Translations under genes and position numbers: made by a program
NCBI GenBank assembly: GCA_905478295.1
Contig: CAJQHZ010000002.1
Coordinates: 1 to 64,000, forward strand
Length of the DNA: 64,000 nucleotides
Reading direction: 5' to 3'
Origin: an uncultured Flavobacteriales bacterium
Lineage (GTDB): Bacteria > Bacteroidota > Bacteroidia > Flavobacteriales > Schleiferiaceae
Part shown: piece after piece, positions 1-9,554 of the stretch
How positions within the stretch are numbered: position 1 is the first letter of the stretch
Layout of the letters: each line of letters starts with the position of its first letter
The notes under the pieces: generated by a model
What the model saw: the letters and a program-made list of their open reading frames with translations, nothing else
Told to the model about the DNA's origin: nothing
Database searches by the model: none

Positions 1-143
1 GAAAACTGATGGTTCCATTGAAGCCCAAAAGACTGAATAGGTCCTGCAGTATGAATACCAAAGGAATTTTTTGCATACTCCTGAGCGCTGAGCCCAATTG
101 ACAAACTTGTGATTGCCAGAGTTAATAATAACTTGTTTTTCAT
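1..143 (-). CDS. Secreted or outer-membrane protein, N-terminal fragment
   Basis: This is the first 47 codons of a gene running off the left edge. The ATG is the complement of 141-143. The N-terminus MKNKLLLTLAITSLSIGLSAQ is a clear signal peptide, with a probable cut after the Ala-Gln step. The following residues (EYAKNSFGIHTAG) look like the start of a small beta-barrel or PorT-like outer-membrane protein, but the family cannot be decided from this piece. The reading frame is open to base 1. Confidence 0.6.
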   Translation of the reverse strand, partial: MKNKLLLTLAITSLSIGLSAQEYAKNSFGIHTAGPIQSFGLQWNHQF

Positions 144-446
144 AATAAATAAGATTTTGTTTCGATAGGAAATTAATTATTATCGATTTAAACTGCTGTT
201 TCATTTTAACCATTCTATGATTTTTTTGAACAGTGACGAGTGTTAAAGCGAGTCTAAAAATTGTGATGTCAATCGATTTTTGCACCGCGCTACAGTAAAT
301 AAATCCACTATATTGTTTACTCAATTAAATTGCATGTGGGGAGCTAATAAGTGGACCGATTCTATGTTCAAGAGATACTGGCACATCGTTATAGTACTGG
401 TCTTTTTGTTCTTTCTATCCCGTGTTAATTTTTGAACCGACTCACC
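144..446. other. Intergenic region between divergent genes
   Basis: These 303 bases are AT-rich and separate the left-edge secreted protein (minus) from the PqqB-like gene (plus). I see no convincing gene. The stretch TTAATTTTTG at 425-434 resembles a Bacteroidota -7 element with one extra base and could serve the gene starting at 447. No hairpin or repeat stands out. Confidence 0.4.
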
Positions 447-1331
447 ATGAAGCACTGGATTACCCTCGCACTGACCCTCGCTTTCGCGCCAATACACAGT
501 CAAACGCTCGTTGTATTAGGCACGCTACAAGACGGTGGTTCACCGCACATGAATTGCGAAAAATCCTGCTGTGCCTCGCCTAAACCAAACGATTACGTCG
601 CATGCCTAGGCATTTATGATTCAACGCTTGCTGTGCTCTTTGATGCTACACCCGATATTGTCCCGCAGCTAGGAGAACTCCTCGAAAGATCAGGTTCAGA
701 AAAGTACTCAGTCTTTTTAACGCATGCCCACATGGGTCATTATACGGGACTTGCACACTTTGGTCGCGAAGCTGCAAATACAAACAAAGTTCCGGTCTAT
801 GCGATGCCAAGAATGATCGATTTTCTCGCAAAAAACGGGCCTTGGAACCAGCTCTTAAAACTTCAAAACATAACACTTAATGGACTCGAAGAAGGTGTGC
901 CGCGTACACTTCAAAACGGCCTGATCGTCGAACCGTTTTTAGTTCCTCACCGTGATGAATTTTCTGAAACAGTAGGTTACTATATCAAGCGTAAAGGAGG
1001 AAAGGTTGCACTTTACATTCCAGATATTGACAAATGGGAAGAGTGGGAAGAAAACATCATCGCCGTCATACCGCGTGTTGACTACGCATTCATCGACGGC
1101 ACTTTTTTCGCTGATGGAGAAGTGCCACGACCCATGTCAGAGGTTCCGCATCCATTCATTTCAGAATCGGCCAAGCTGTTCTCTTATCTACCCAGAGAGG
1201 AGCGTGAGAAGATTTACTTCATTCACCTCAACCACTCAAACCCTGCACGTAACGCGGAATTTGAAGGGCGCAAAGCGCTAGAAGCCCAGGGCATGCATTT
1301 CGCTGACTTTGGTCAGGAATTCCAATTATAA
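447..1331 (+). CDS. PqqB-like metallo-beta-lactamase-fold hydrolase, secreted
   Basis: The frame is open from a TTG at 432, but the ATG at 447 gives a clean signal peptide (MKHWITLALTLAFAPIHSQ), so I chose it. The mature protein starts with a short Cys-containing segment (NCEKSCCAS). It then carries the metal-binding signature THAHMGHYTGL, a variant HxHxGH in which the usual Asp is Gly, as in PqqB-type members. A later PHRDEFSETVGY segment supplies another conserved His and a Ser/Thr-rich strand. No other pqq genes are nearby, so a role in PQQ synthesis is not supported. A periplasmic hydrolase is the safer reading. The DAO-family oxidase follows after 10 bases, so the two are probably co-transcribed. 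Confidence 0.75.
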   Translation: MKHWITLALTLAFAPIHSQTLVVLGTLQDGGSPHMNCEKSCCASPKPNDYVACLGIYDSTLAVLFDATPDIVPQLGELLERSGSEKYSVFLTHAHMGHYTGLAHFGREAANTNKVPVYAMPRMIDFLAKNGPWNQLLKLQNITLNGLEEGVPRTLQNGLIVEPFLVPHRDEFSETVGYYIKRKGGKVALYIPDIDKWEEWEENIIAVIPRVDYAFIDGTFFADGEVPRPMSEVPHPFISESAKLFSYLPREEREKIYFIHLNHSNPARNAEFEGRKALEAQGMHFADFGQEFQL

Positions 1332-1341
1332 GATGGAGTAA

Positions 1342-2472
1342 ATGCTGAGCTACTGGGAAAAGTCTTCTTTCATTCACCACGATCTAATAGTCGTTGGTGG
1401 CGGTATTGTTGGGTTGAGCACAGCATTGCATTTTCAGTTAGCCTATCCTAAGAAAAAGGTTGCTATCATCGAACGCGGGCTATTCCCGAGCGGCGCCAGC
1501 ACCAAAAACGCAGGATTCGTTTGCTTTGGATCTATATCAGAATTGGCCGAAAATGCCCGAACTGATTCACAAAACGAACTGCTTTCCCTTGTTGAAAAAC
1601 GGTACAAAGGCGGCCTTGAATTGCGCCAATTACTAGGCGACCCAAACATAGACTACCGCCCAGTAGGAGGCTACGAACTAGATTTCCAAGGCGATCTGCA
1701 CGAACGCATGTACACCTTCAACGACTGGCTCAAACCACTGTTCAATAATCCCGTGTTCTCAGACGCACGCGATAAAATTCCTGCTTTTGGCTTCGACCAA
1801 ACGAAGGTAAAAGGACTAGTTAAAAACCAATTTGAAGGGAGTATCGACACCGGAAAAATGATGGAAGCATTTGCCCGAAAAGCACGCGAAGCTGGGGTAC
1901 AGTTTTATACCCAAACAGAAGTTCTTCATTACGTGGAACAAACGAATGGTGTTGAAGTCGCGGTCTCAACTACGGACGGTCCGCTCCAACTTTTCACGGT
2001 CCAATTGGCCTTATGCACGAATGCATTCACAAAAACACTCCTACCGGACGCCGATCTTGAACCGGGTCGAGGCATGGTTGTGATCACGAAACCCCTGACG
2101 TGGGCGCCGCCGCAAGGAACGTTTCACTACCACAGCGGGTACAATTATTTCAGAAACTCAGGCAACCGCATCCTCCTCGGCGGCGCCCGCCACCTCGACC
2201 TCAAAGGGGAAGCCACCACTAAAGAAGGTATCAACATTCTCTTAAAAGAACAACTGATTGAAGACCTCAAAAGCTTCATTGCACCTCAACGTCCGCTAGA
2301 GATAGACTATGCCTGGTCGGGTATCATGGCCTTTGGTGAAGGAAAAGCACCACTGCTTTTACATCCTTCTGCGCGTGTTCACGCAGCCGTTCGGTTAGGT
2401 GGCATGGGGGTTGCCTTAGGTACAGGTCTGGGTAAAGAATTGGCCCAGCACCTCGGTGCTACAACGTCTTAA
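1342..2472 (+). CDS. FAD-dependent oxidoreductase, DAO (DadA/glycine oxidase) family
   Basis: The N-terminus has an FAD-binding Rossmann motif, VVGGGIVGLSTALHF at about residues 17-31, followed by IIERGLFPSGASTKNAGF, where the Ser-Thr-Lys-Asn run is typical of flavin-contacting loops in D-amino-acid oxidase relatives. The C-terminal region (AWSGIMAFGEGKAPLL, then GMGVALGTGLGKELA) closes the FAD site. The family oxidises amine groups of amino acids or sarcosine-like substrates; the substrate here is not determinable. It lies 10 bases behind the PqqB-like gene. Its last 14 bases overlap the convergent peptidase gene, so no terminator separates them. Confidence 0.8.
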   Translation: MLSYWEKSSFIHHDLIVVGGGIVGLSTALHFQLAYPKKKVAIIERGLFPSGASTKNAGFVCFGSISELAENARTDSQNELLSLVEKRYKGGLELRQLLGDPNIDYRPVGGYELDFQGDLHERMYTFNDWLKPLFNNPVFSDARDKIPAFGFDQTKVKGLVKNQFEGSIDTGKMMEAFARKAREAGVQFYTQTEVLHYVEQTNGVEVAVSTTDGPLQLFTVQLALCTNAFTKTLLPDADLEPGRGMVVITKPLTWAPPQGTFHYHSGYNYFRNSGNRILLGGARHLDLKGEATTKEGINILLKEQLIEDLKSFIAPQRPLEIDYAWSGIMAFGEGKAPLLLHPSARVHAAVRLGGMGVALGTGLGKELAQHLGATTS

Positions 2473-3481
2473 GAAAATCAATAATCCCATTGAAGTACGT
2501 GTCCGCATCATCGTACATCGTCATATGTCCTCCCTCTGAGCAATACAAAAAGGTTCCGTTTTGAACTGAATCTGCAATGGCACGCATGGCTTCTGGATCC
2601 ATGGTGTCGTACTGCGCACCAATACTTAGCGTAGGTACTTCAATACGGTATAAATCGGCTGTTCTGTCCCAATTTTTAAGGGTCGCGTCGCCAACCATAC
2701 CAAACTCGCTAGGGCCTTGAAGTTTTAAATACAAGGGGTAATTCAACTTTGAAAAACTTCTATTTACAGGCTCTGGCCATTCCGCTAACGGACGACGTAA
2801 AACATGCTCCGGATAGTAGTGCTCTTCGATCAGTCCTAAGTATCGTGGGTTGGTGTAGTCTCCCGCCGCCTCAAAGGCCTGAAGCTCTTCTAGTACCTCA
2901 GCAGGTAATTGTGGTCCCAATACCTCTTGGGCGTATTTCATGTATTCGGGTGCAGAGGCAACCATGTTAGAAATCACCAAGCCTTTTAAGTTTTCTTGGT
3001 ACTTCAACGCATATTCCATTCCTAAAATTCCGCCCCAGGAGTGCCCCAATAACACAAAGTTTGACGCATCTAAACCTAAGGCTAAACGAACCTGCTCAAC
3101 CTCATCAACGAACCGGTCAAGCTCCCAAAGTCGCTCGTCTTCTGGGTTGTCGCTATTACCTGATCCTAACTGATCATAGTAATAATATTCAACCTCAGCG
3201 TTTGGAAAGTAGCTGTCCGCAGATTCAAAATATTCGTGTGTGGCGCCCGGCCCTCCGTGCAGCAATAACACTTTCAATTCAGGGTTATTCCCTACTCTTT
3301 TCGTCCAAACTTTAAAGGTTCCTAACTCCGTTTCGACGGGAATCACCTTCACGCCGCCGGTCCATTGATCGTCGCGCTGGGAATAGTCTAAATACGTATC
3401 GGATACTGATGGTTCGACCGTTTCGGTCGTTGTACAAGCGACAAACGCAGTAAGTGTAAGGAGGTATAGCAGATTCTTCAT
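2459..3481 (-). CDS. Proline iminopeptidase-like alpha/beta hydrolase, lipoprotein
   Basis: A lipoprotein signal ends at Cys16 (TAFVAC), so the enzyme is probably membrane-anchored in the envelope. The oxyanion motif HGGPG lies at residues 75-79 and the nucleophile elbow GHSWGG at 146-151 (Ser148). The acid and base are likely the Asp of GAQYDTMDP and the His of GGHMTMY. Peptidase family S33 prolyl aminopeptidases release N-terminal proline from peptides; related members act on other small substrates. Length (340) fits the family. The gene is monocistronic and converges on the DAO gene. Confidence 0.82.
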   Translation of the reverse strand: MKNLLYLLTLTAFVACTTTETVEPSVSDTYLDYSQRDDQWTGGVKVIPVETELGTFKVWTKRVGNNPELKVLLLHGGPGATHEYFESADSYFPNAEVEYYYYDQLGSGNSDNPEDERLWELDRFVDEVEQVRLALGLDASNFVLLGHSWGGILGMEYALKYQENLKGLVISNMVASAPEYMKYAQEVLGPQLPAEVLEELQAFEAAGDYTNPRYLGLIEEHYYPEHVLRRPLAEWPEPVNRSFSKLNYPLYLKLQGPSEFGMVGDATLKNWDRTADLYRIEVPTLSIGAQYDTMDPEAMRAIADSVQNGTFLYCSEGGHMTMYDDADTYFNGIIDFLKTL

Positions 3482-3591
3482 AACAATGATTTAATTATTG
3501 ACGCTGAAGTCTGACAGCGTTCTTAAAGCTACCAACTTTCTGATAATCAATTGCAAGAACGCACCGCGAATTAATCTTTACTACCGAGGTG

Positions 3592-4242
3592 TTAAAACCT
3601 TAATCCCATTTGAAGTACGTTCCTGTACAGATTTGTAGTGTAAAGGTCCCGTTGATAGAAATAGCCAAATTGGAGTTTAATTCCCCCTATTTTATTGCTT
3701 GTCCTTATTCCTAATCGCAATGATTGATCTGGCTCATCGCTAGAAACATTCAACAGCTCCGCCTGAAAAGTAGGGTCCCATTTGAAGTTTTTTATGGGTA
3801 AGTCGTATTCACCACGTAGGCGGGCTACAAACTTATTTGAACCTGAGCCAGATACGATCCAGCGTTGCTGAACAGCATATCTAAAATGGAGTTCACCTAA
3901 CGGTAATTGTATGTTTTGCTGTGCATTAACCTGTGCTCTAAAGCGCTGAAAAGTTCCTTGATTGCCTCCTTGATTGTCGAAAATAAAATAGTGGCGTAGC
4001 TCTAACCCTAAATCCCACTTTTTACTAAGCTCTTTTTTAAAATCAAAATTCGTCAACCACTGGTCGTGGTCCTGATCGCTGTATTTCGCTCGATATTGGC
4101 CGCTCGTAGTGAGCGACACTTGTTTAGGCAGCTTTGTCTTGTAACCTACTTTTGCCCAAACATGATTAGCGACAGAACTGTCCGTTTGCCCAAAAGCTAA
4201 AACAGAGGCAAGCAAACAAAATGAGAGTATTTTATTTCTCAT
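3592..4242 (-). CDS. DUF2490-type outer-membrane protein
   Basis: A signal peptide (MRNKILSFCLLASVLAFGQ) precedes about 195 residues of alternating hydrophobic and polar strands and an aromatic C-terminus (LQMGLRF), the pattern of a small beta-barrel. Strand segments such as KKELSKKWDLGLELRHYFIF match the DUF2490 family from memory. Function is unknown. Its start overlaps the end of the DUF4956 gene by 11 bases, so the two are translated from one message. Confidence 0.65.
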   Translation of the reverse strand: MRNKILSFCLLASVLAFGQTDSSVANHVWAKVGYKTKLPKQVSLTTSGQYRAKYSDQDHDQWLTNFDFKKELSKKWDLGLELRHYFIFDNQGGNQGTFQRFRAQVNAQQNIQLPLGELHFRYAVQQRWIVSGSGSNKFVARLRGEYDLPIKNFKWDPTFQAELLNVSSDEPDQSLRLGIRTSNKIGGIKLQFGYFYQRDLYTTNLYRNVLQMGLRF

Positions 4243-4828
4243 AGTAAACCTGGATCTGAGCTGTCCCTAACGCATAGTCTACTTTCGATACATGCACCCG
4301 AACAACCGTCATCTGCATTTGCTGGGCGAGCGTCTCGATCTTCTCGTCAAATACCTTTTGATCCAGATCTGCAACGGGTAATGTTACATTAATCTTTTCC
4401 AATGAAGGCTCCTGCTCTTCTTCCGTCAATAAAAAACGCTCGAGCAGATAAATAAACCCTAAAACCAATGTGTTGACTACAACCAATTCCAGCCAGCCTT
4501 CAGCGCCTGATGACAATGCGTTAATCACTGCAATTCCAATAGCAGCGAATAAATAGGTCATCTCTTGAGGTCGCAATGCTTCAGTACGGTACCGAACTAT
4601 ACCGAAAACCGCGAACATTCCTATGGCCATACCGATCTGCATGTCGAAAGTGCGAAGTGCATGCGCCAAGAAGAACACTACAACAGAAATAATAAAGAAG
4701 CTGTAAACGTTCTTTCTAGATTCCCGACCGTGCTTACTCACGATACGCATCTGTACAAGGTTAAAAATCAAAGTCAGCGCGAACCGTGTTAAGAGTTCTA
4801 ATAAGGCATTGTCTGAGAATGCAGTCAT
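4232..4828 (-). CDS. DUF4956 membrane protein
   Basis: The 198-residue protein has about four hydrophobic segments in residues 10-130, with the conserved cytoplasmic-loop sequence FGIVRYRTEALRPQEMTYLF. It ends in a soluble ferredoxin-like tail (VRVHVSKVDYALGTAQIQVYY). This architecture is that of DUF4956 proteins, which are often linked to polyphosphate VTC-domain or CotH genes in other genomes. Here its partner is the DUF2490 barrel gene, overlapping by 11 bases. No VTC or CotH gene is nearby. Biochemical role is unknown. Confidence 0.75.
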   Translation of the reverse strand: MTAFSDNALLELLTRFALTLIFNLVQMRIVSKHGRESRKNVYSFFIISVVVFFLAHALRTFDMQIGMAIGMFAVFGIVRYRTEALRPQEMTYLFAAIGIAVINALSSGAEGWLELVVVNTLVLGFIYLLERFLLTEEEQEPSLEKINVTLPVADLDQKVFDEKIETLAQQMQMTVVRVHVSKVDYALGTAQIQVYYEK

Positions 4829-4965
4829 CGAATTGGAGCGTTTAGGCGATAAATATACATCCCAAAAAAGTATAATTAACGTTTAGCAACAGAAGCTGTT
4901 TACTTTGCTCTGTTGTAATCGATCGTTCATATTTAACACAGTGGTTATTTTAGCCGTAATTTGCA

Positions 4966-5124
4966 ATGGTAAATTCTTACCCCATTATGAGCACACCTTT
5001 TCTCTACATTGGCCCTGGTTTAGGCGTTGGCGCAGGCATCCTTATTGTACTGGTGCTGGTACTGATTGTAGCCGCTTTTGGCTACCGCATTTGGTATACC
5101 ATCAAAAAAGCGCGCAAGAAGTAA
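4966..5124 (+). CDS. Small single-pass membrane protein
   Basis: A 52-codon frame encodes a Gly-rich lead (YIGPGLGVGAG), one strongly hydrophobic segment (ILIVLVLVLIVAAFGY) and a basic tail (YTIKKARKK), so it should be inserted with its C-terminus in the cytoplasm. Its TAA is immediately followed by the ATG of the sulfotransferase gene, an arrangement that strongly suggests a real, coupled gene. TAATTTG at 4957-4963 resembles a -7 box. If that is the promoter, the in-frame ATG at 4987 (45 residues) is the likelier start. I do not recognise a family. Confidence 0.55.
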   Translation: MVNSYPIMSTPFLYIGPGLGVGAGILIVLVLVLIVAAFGYRIWYTIKKARKK

Positions 5125-6516
5125 ATGTGGACGGTCCTCTTCATAGCCTTCCCCGCCTTCTCAGGCATCCTGTTGAGCATCGGGGTCTTGCGCATGAAAA
5201 GGCCTTTTTTCACTCTCGCTCTCCACAGTGTAGCGCTTCTTGATGTACTCATCTCTGAGCAGGACGACGATGAAAAGTTTGAGGCCGTGAATGCCCAAAC
5301 CGCGAAGACCCTCAAATCCCTCCTGCTGAACCTCGCGCTGCTCTCTGCGCTTATCGCACTGACTTTTTACACCTATTACTACCTCCCCGGACACTTTTGG
5401 GCCGACGTATTGCCCGACCAGCAAAAGCTTTTTGCTTTCGGTGTAGGCACACTGCTCCCCTTCTTGTACCCCAAAAAGAAACGGAGCGCCTACAGCCCTA
5501 TGGCCCAATTATTCCACCGCCTCATTCTCAACCACTACCATCTGGGAAAGGCATTGCTGAAAAGACAAATCAAGGGTATCGAAAATCCCATTCTAGCCGA
5601 CCAAACTTCTGCCGTTTTGATTACGGGGTTGGCGCGAGCCGGAACGACTGCGCTCACACGCGCACTTACGGATCGTGGCCCGTTCGCCTCCCTCGACTAC
5701 AGCAACATGCCCGTCCTGCTCGCACCCAGACTTTGGAGTAGATTCTACAAGCCGAAGAAAAAAGAGGACAAAGAGCGTGCGCACGGTGATGGGATAAAAG
5801 TCGGACTCGCCAGTGTCGAAGCACTCGAAGAATACTTCTTTAAGGTGGCCACTAACGACCGATTCATCTCCGACGACCAGCTTCATTTGCACGAGCTCAG
5901 CGCGAAAGAAAACGACCTGTACCGCCGCTACACCAAAAGTCTTTGTGGCGACGGTCAAATCTATCTCGCAAAAAACAACAATGCCATTTTGCGTCTGAAG
6001 TCGATCCTGCCACAAAATCCAGATATGAAGGTTTTTGTTTTAGTCCGAGATCCACTGCAACACGCCTATAGTTTGATGAAGCAGCACCAGAAATTTGAAA
6101 AAGAACAGACGGAAGATCCCTTCATTTTAGAATACATGAACTGGTTGGGGCACCACGAGTTCGGACAAGGCCAATTGCCCTTTAATCTATCGGGAACGGC
6201 CCCACAACAAACCGATCGCGGAAAGCTCAACTACTGGCTCGAACGTTGGCTCGACTATTACAATTACGCTAAATCTCTCAGTAACATTCATTTCATCTCC
6301 TATGAAGATTTCGTTACCCAGCCAAAGGAGGTGCTTGAAGGCATAAGTACTGAAACGGGCATCGCATTGAAGACCGAAGGAGTAGCACTATTCGAGAAAA
6401 CGGAGGTCGACGTGCCGGAGCACGATGCGGATCTCGCCGCGAAAGCGCTGGAAATTTATAGGGAAGTTGCGCATGAACTGAGCGCCTCAAGAGAAGTGGT
6501 TAGCAGGCTGCTATAG
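5125..6516 (+). CDS. Membrane-anchored sulfotransferase-family protein
   Basis: The first 125 residues include two hydrophobic segments (FIAFPAFSGILLSIGVL and LLNLALLSALIALTFYTYYY). The rest is a sulfotransferase-type domain. VLITGLARAGTTALTRAL is the PAPS 5'-phosphosulfate loop (GxxRxGTT), and VFVLVRDPLQHAYSLMKQH is the 3'-phosphate site with the conserved Arg-Asp-Pro. These enzymes move sulfate from PAPS to a hydroxyl or amine of a glycan, lipid or small molecule; the acceptor is unknown. The membrane anchor would hold it on the inner face. It follows a 52-codon membrane peptide gene with no gap, so the two may act together. A bidirectional terminator follows. Confidence 0.72.
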   Translation: MWTVLFIAFPAFSGILLSIGVLRMKRPFFTLALHSVALLDVLISEQDDDEKFEAVNAQTAKTLKSLLLNLALLSALIALTFYTYYYLPGHFWADVLPDQQKLFAFGVGTLLPFLYPKKKRSAYSPMAQLFHRLILNHYHLGKALLKRQIKGIENPILADQTSAVLITGLARAGTTALTRALTDRGPFASLDYSNMPVLLAPRLWSRFYKPKKKEDKERAHGDGIKVGLASVEALEEYFFKVATNDRFISDDQLHLHELSAKENDLYRRYTKSLCGDGQIYLAKNNNAILRLKSILPQNPDMKVFVLVRDPLQHAYSLMKQHQKFEKEQTEDPFILEYMNWLGHHEFGQGQLPFNLSGTAPQQTDRGKLNYWLERWLDYYNYAKSLSNIHFISYEDFVTQPKEVLEGISTETGIALKTEGVALFEKTEVDVPEHDADLAAKALEIYREVAHELSASREVVSRLL

Positions 6517-6581
6517 TCGCTTGAACACGAAGGCGTCATAACACAAAATAAGGACGGTGTACACCTCCTCCTACATTAATC

Positions 6582-6613
6582 AAAAAAGCCCGGCGATGCC
6601 GGGCTTTTTTTTG
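6582..6613. terminator. Bidirectional terminator
   Basis: The hairpin AAAAAAGCCCGGC-gat-GCCGGGCTTTTTTTT has a GC-rich core with an A-run on one side and a T-run on the other, so it works in both directions. It serves the sulfotransferase gene (plus) and the GH13 gene (minus), which converge here. Confidence 0.9.
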
Positions 6614-6616
6614 CGT

Positions 6617-9382
6617 TTAATTTAAGAGCAACCGCTCCGTATATGCCTCCGTCGGCGTTTGCAGTTGCAAGATATAGGCGCCTTTAGGTAATGCCGTGAA
6701 ATCAAAATCTGTGATCTGTGGACCGTCAGTTACGAGACTGCCTTGTGCCGCCATTTTCCCGCGCACATCGCGCAGCGACCATTCAACAGAAGTGCCTTGT
6801 GGAAAGTCGAATACTACATCGACCCATCCAGTGCTCGGATTAGGGAACACCATGAATGGTTTTGTTTCGGCCCATTCAACCTCAGCAACGTCCATAAAGG
6901 CTGCATCCGTCAATTTTACATCTGTATAAATGTGCCATTCTCCCGGAGCGAAAGAAATAGGTGCCGTAGCGTTTGAAACGGTGAGGGTATCACCTGTAAA
7001 ATAGTCATACCAGGTTCCTGTGTGCTGAAAATTAGGATACACGTCTTTTTGTGTTACCGCAAAGTTTCCAACCACGGTAGCCTGCATAGAGGCGCCGTTG
7101 AGGTTGATGCGCTTTGAAGAACCGTTGAGGGCATATGTGAAATTAGAGGTGTTGAATACATCATACTTCTTGCGCATGTCCATCATGGAGGCCATGTAGA
7201 AATAGATTTTCTGGCGGTGTTGGTCGTTGTAATAGTTCCAAAGTATGGGTTTTTCACAAACACGACAAGGATTATCAATGGAGATGTCATAGCCCAATTC
7301 TTCAAACATGTAAATCATCTTCGGCCCAGGAATGGTATAGAAGAAGGCGCTGGCTTGTATGATGCGGTCCGCACGGGTCGCTAGGGTTTTCGTGTCGTAT
7401 CCCCCGCTTGCATTACCGTAGGTTTTGATCTTGTACGAAGCGCGTTCTTCATCGTGGCTTTCCATATAAGAGATGAGGTGCTTATCGTTCCATCCCCGCT
7501 CTTTGTAAATACCCCACTTAAAATCGCTGTCAGGTGTATACCCCATGGCCGCCTCATAATACTGATGTACCGCATTTCCCCAGAGCAACATGCCATAATC
7601 GCTCAATTCTTTTTCCTCTTGATTGGGACCCCAATGCTCTAAAATGACATAAAAGTCCGGATCTACATTCCAACATTCATCTGCCATGCGTTTAAGCGCT
7701 GAAATGCGTGTGGCCTGATAACTGTCTGCGTTTGAGCTGTTCGTAAAGCCTTTCGTAAAGTCAAATCGGATACCGTCAATATTGAAGTTTTCAATCCAGT
7801 AAGTGTTGATTCGGTCTATATAGTCACGCGTGGGTTGGACGAAATGATCAAAGTCATTCCCCCAGCAGTTCGGCGGGTGGGGACAATTCTGATTCATATA
7901 CGGGTTGTTCGCTGCTGGACGATTGTTGCCGCTGTCCCACCACATTTGAGCAATGGGGTTTTGACCGAAGGCATGATTGAACACCTGATCCATAATCACC
8001 GCAATGCCGCGGCTATGGCAACTGTCTACAAACGCTCTGAATTTATCCGGAGTACCGTAGTATTTGTCTAAAGCCATATGAAACGATGGGTTGTATCCCC
8101 AGCTGGAATTGCCCTCAAATTCAGAATTAGGCATCAGTTCTATGGCGTTCACACCCAAACGCTCAATATAGTCTAGTGTATCGATCAAAGACTGGTAATT
8201 ACGCGTCGAAACGAAGTCGCGAATGAGCAATTCATAAATCAATAGTTCCTCTTTGTCTGGCGCATTAAATGTGGTGTTACTCCACTGGTACGCTGGCTTT
8301 GCTGTTTCGTACAAGGAAACTATGCCCGTGGTGTTTCCGGTCGGATAGCTGGGTAGATTGGGATAGGTTGCGCTGGATATGTATCCATCGTTCCAAGGAT
8401 CTAAAACCTGCTCTGAATACGGATCCGCAACCCTTAAATCACCGTCCATCATGTATTGATAGGTGAAGGGTTGTCCTGCGGGAACAGTCATCTCTAGAAA
8501 CCACCACGCCCCTCCAGGGGTGCGGGTCATCGCATTAAGGGTATCCGGCAAAAAGTCATTCAGCGAGGTCAAACAATACACGCGGTTTTTGAACGGAGCA
8601 TAGAGTTTGAAGAATACCGTGGTATCATTGAGCTCGTTGATGCCCTGCTCCATTCCTCCGGGCAAAACGCCGACGTTTAACGGTCCTTGAACTGCATAAT
8701 AGGCGGTATCATAAACGGTGGTGGTGTCGTATTCTGCCTGAAGCACCACAGTGTGAATGCCTCCTGCAGTGCTGCTGAGGTAAAAATTATCTTGTTTAGT
8801 AGAATCTTGATACACTAACGTACCGTTATCGTAGATCTTAAAATTTGATTTTTGTGTTGCCGCCACCACAAACTCTAAAGAATCACCACTATTGATAAGT
8901 TGGGTAGTCTCAGGCGCTAAAAATTGGGCGATTAGTCCCCCATTCGCAGGATATACGTCATAATAAATGTCGCTCCCGTTGGGATCGCGACCTACGATAC
9001 TCCCGCTCGCATTGCGGAATACAAAAGCCATTTGCTGTACAACAACGCTGCTCCCAAAACCATAAAAAGACGGCATATGGTATTCGATTTTGTGTAGATT
9101 ATTACCCAAATTCGTCATTAATACAGAGGCGTCCGCTGTACCCCAATTCCCTTGCACATGACGCCAATCCGTAGGCGATGTACTTTGGTTGGTAATCAAC
9201 CCAGCGTGTGCATACACAGGAACCACACCCGTTAGTGCGCCATTTCCTTCCGTTGCATCGTAAATGATGGTTACCGTATCATTCTGCGAAGGAAAAGCCG
9301 GAGTAACAGATAAAATCTGAGCCCCTACCGTCACCGGCAGTAGTGCGACAGCTAAAATCAAGGTCGTTATTCCTCGTGTCAT
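6617..9382 (-). CDS. Secreted GH13 alpha-amylase-family enzyme with T9SS sorting domain
   Basis: The signal peptide ends near residue 21. Beta-sandwich modules fill about residues 22-350, including a starch-binding-like segment (TVFFKLYAPFKNRVY). The GH13 barrel covers about 375-750. Catalytic landmarks are all present: DQVFNH (465-470), GIRFD with nucleophile Asp541, ILEHWG with acid/base Glu582, and ESHDE with transition-state Asp644. The last ~85 residues (FPNPSTGWVDVVF to RLLLN) form a Por/type IX secretion C-terminal domain, so the enzyme should be exported by T9SS. It would cleave alpha-glucans such as starch or glycogen; exact linkage is unknown. The gene stands alone, with no susC/susD pair beside it. 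Confidence 0.92.
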   Translation of the reverse strand: MTRGITTLILAVALLPVTVGAQILSVTPAFPSQNDTVTIIYDATEGNGALTGVVPVYAHAGLITNQSTSPTDWRHVQGNWGTADASVLMTNLGNNLHKIEYHMPSFYGFGSSVVVQQMAFVFRNASGSIVGRDPNGSDIYYDVYPANGGLIAQFLAPETTQLINSGDSLEFVVAATQKSNFKIYDNGTLVYQDSTKQDNFYLSSTAGGIHTVVLQAEYDTTTVYDTAYYAVQGPLNVGVLPGGMEQGINELNDTTVFFKLYAPFKNRVYCLTSLNDFLPDTLNAMTRTPGGAWWFLEMTVPAGQPFTYQYMMDGDLRVADPYSEQVLDPWNDGYISSATYPNLPSYPTGNTTGIVSLYETAKPAYQWSNTTFNAPDKEELLIYELLIRDFVSTRNYQSLIDTLDYIERLGVNAIELMPNSEFEGNSSWGYNPSFHMALDKYYGTPDKFRAFVDSCHSRGIAVIMDQVFNHAFGQNPIAQMWWDSGNNRPAANNPYMNQNCPHPPNCWGNDFDHFVQPTRDYIDRINTYWIENFNIDGIRFDFTKGFTNSSNADSYQATRISALKRMADECWNVDPDFYVILEHWGPNQEEKELSDYGMLLWGNAVHQYYEAAMGYTPDSDFKWGIYKERGWNDKHLISYMESHDEERASYKIKTYGNASGGYDTKTLATRADRIIQASAFFYTIPGPKMIYMFEELGYDISIDNPCRVCEKPILWNYYNDQHRQKIYFYMASMMDMRKKYDVFNTSNFTYALNGSSKRINLNGASMQATVVGNFAVTQKDVYPNFQHTGTWYDYFTGDTLTVSNATAPISFAPGEWHIYTDVKLTDAAFMDVAEVEWAETKPFMVFPNPSTGWVDVVFDFPQGTSVEWSLRDVRGKMAAQGSLVTDGPQITDFDFTALPKGAYILQLQTPTEAYTERLLLN

Positions 9383-9554
9383 ACGTTATGTTTTGAGTCG
9401 TTGGGTTTATGAGCTCTAAGTTACGCCACAGAAAAATTGGTTTTTGACCAGTTTATGTCCAATTCTTAACCGCATTCAGCGATACTTTTCAGAGTACCAA
9501 TACGCTGATAAGACGAATCTATCTCTCTTTTAGTTTTTGATAGAGTGCGTCTCT

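Noticed and set aside
321-503. 60-residue minus-strand frame at the left intergenic region
   Set aside because: It overlaps the signal-peptide region of the PqqB-like gene, has no signal or family feature and unusual composition.
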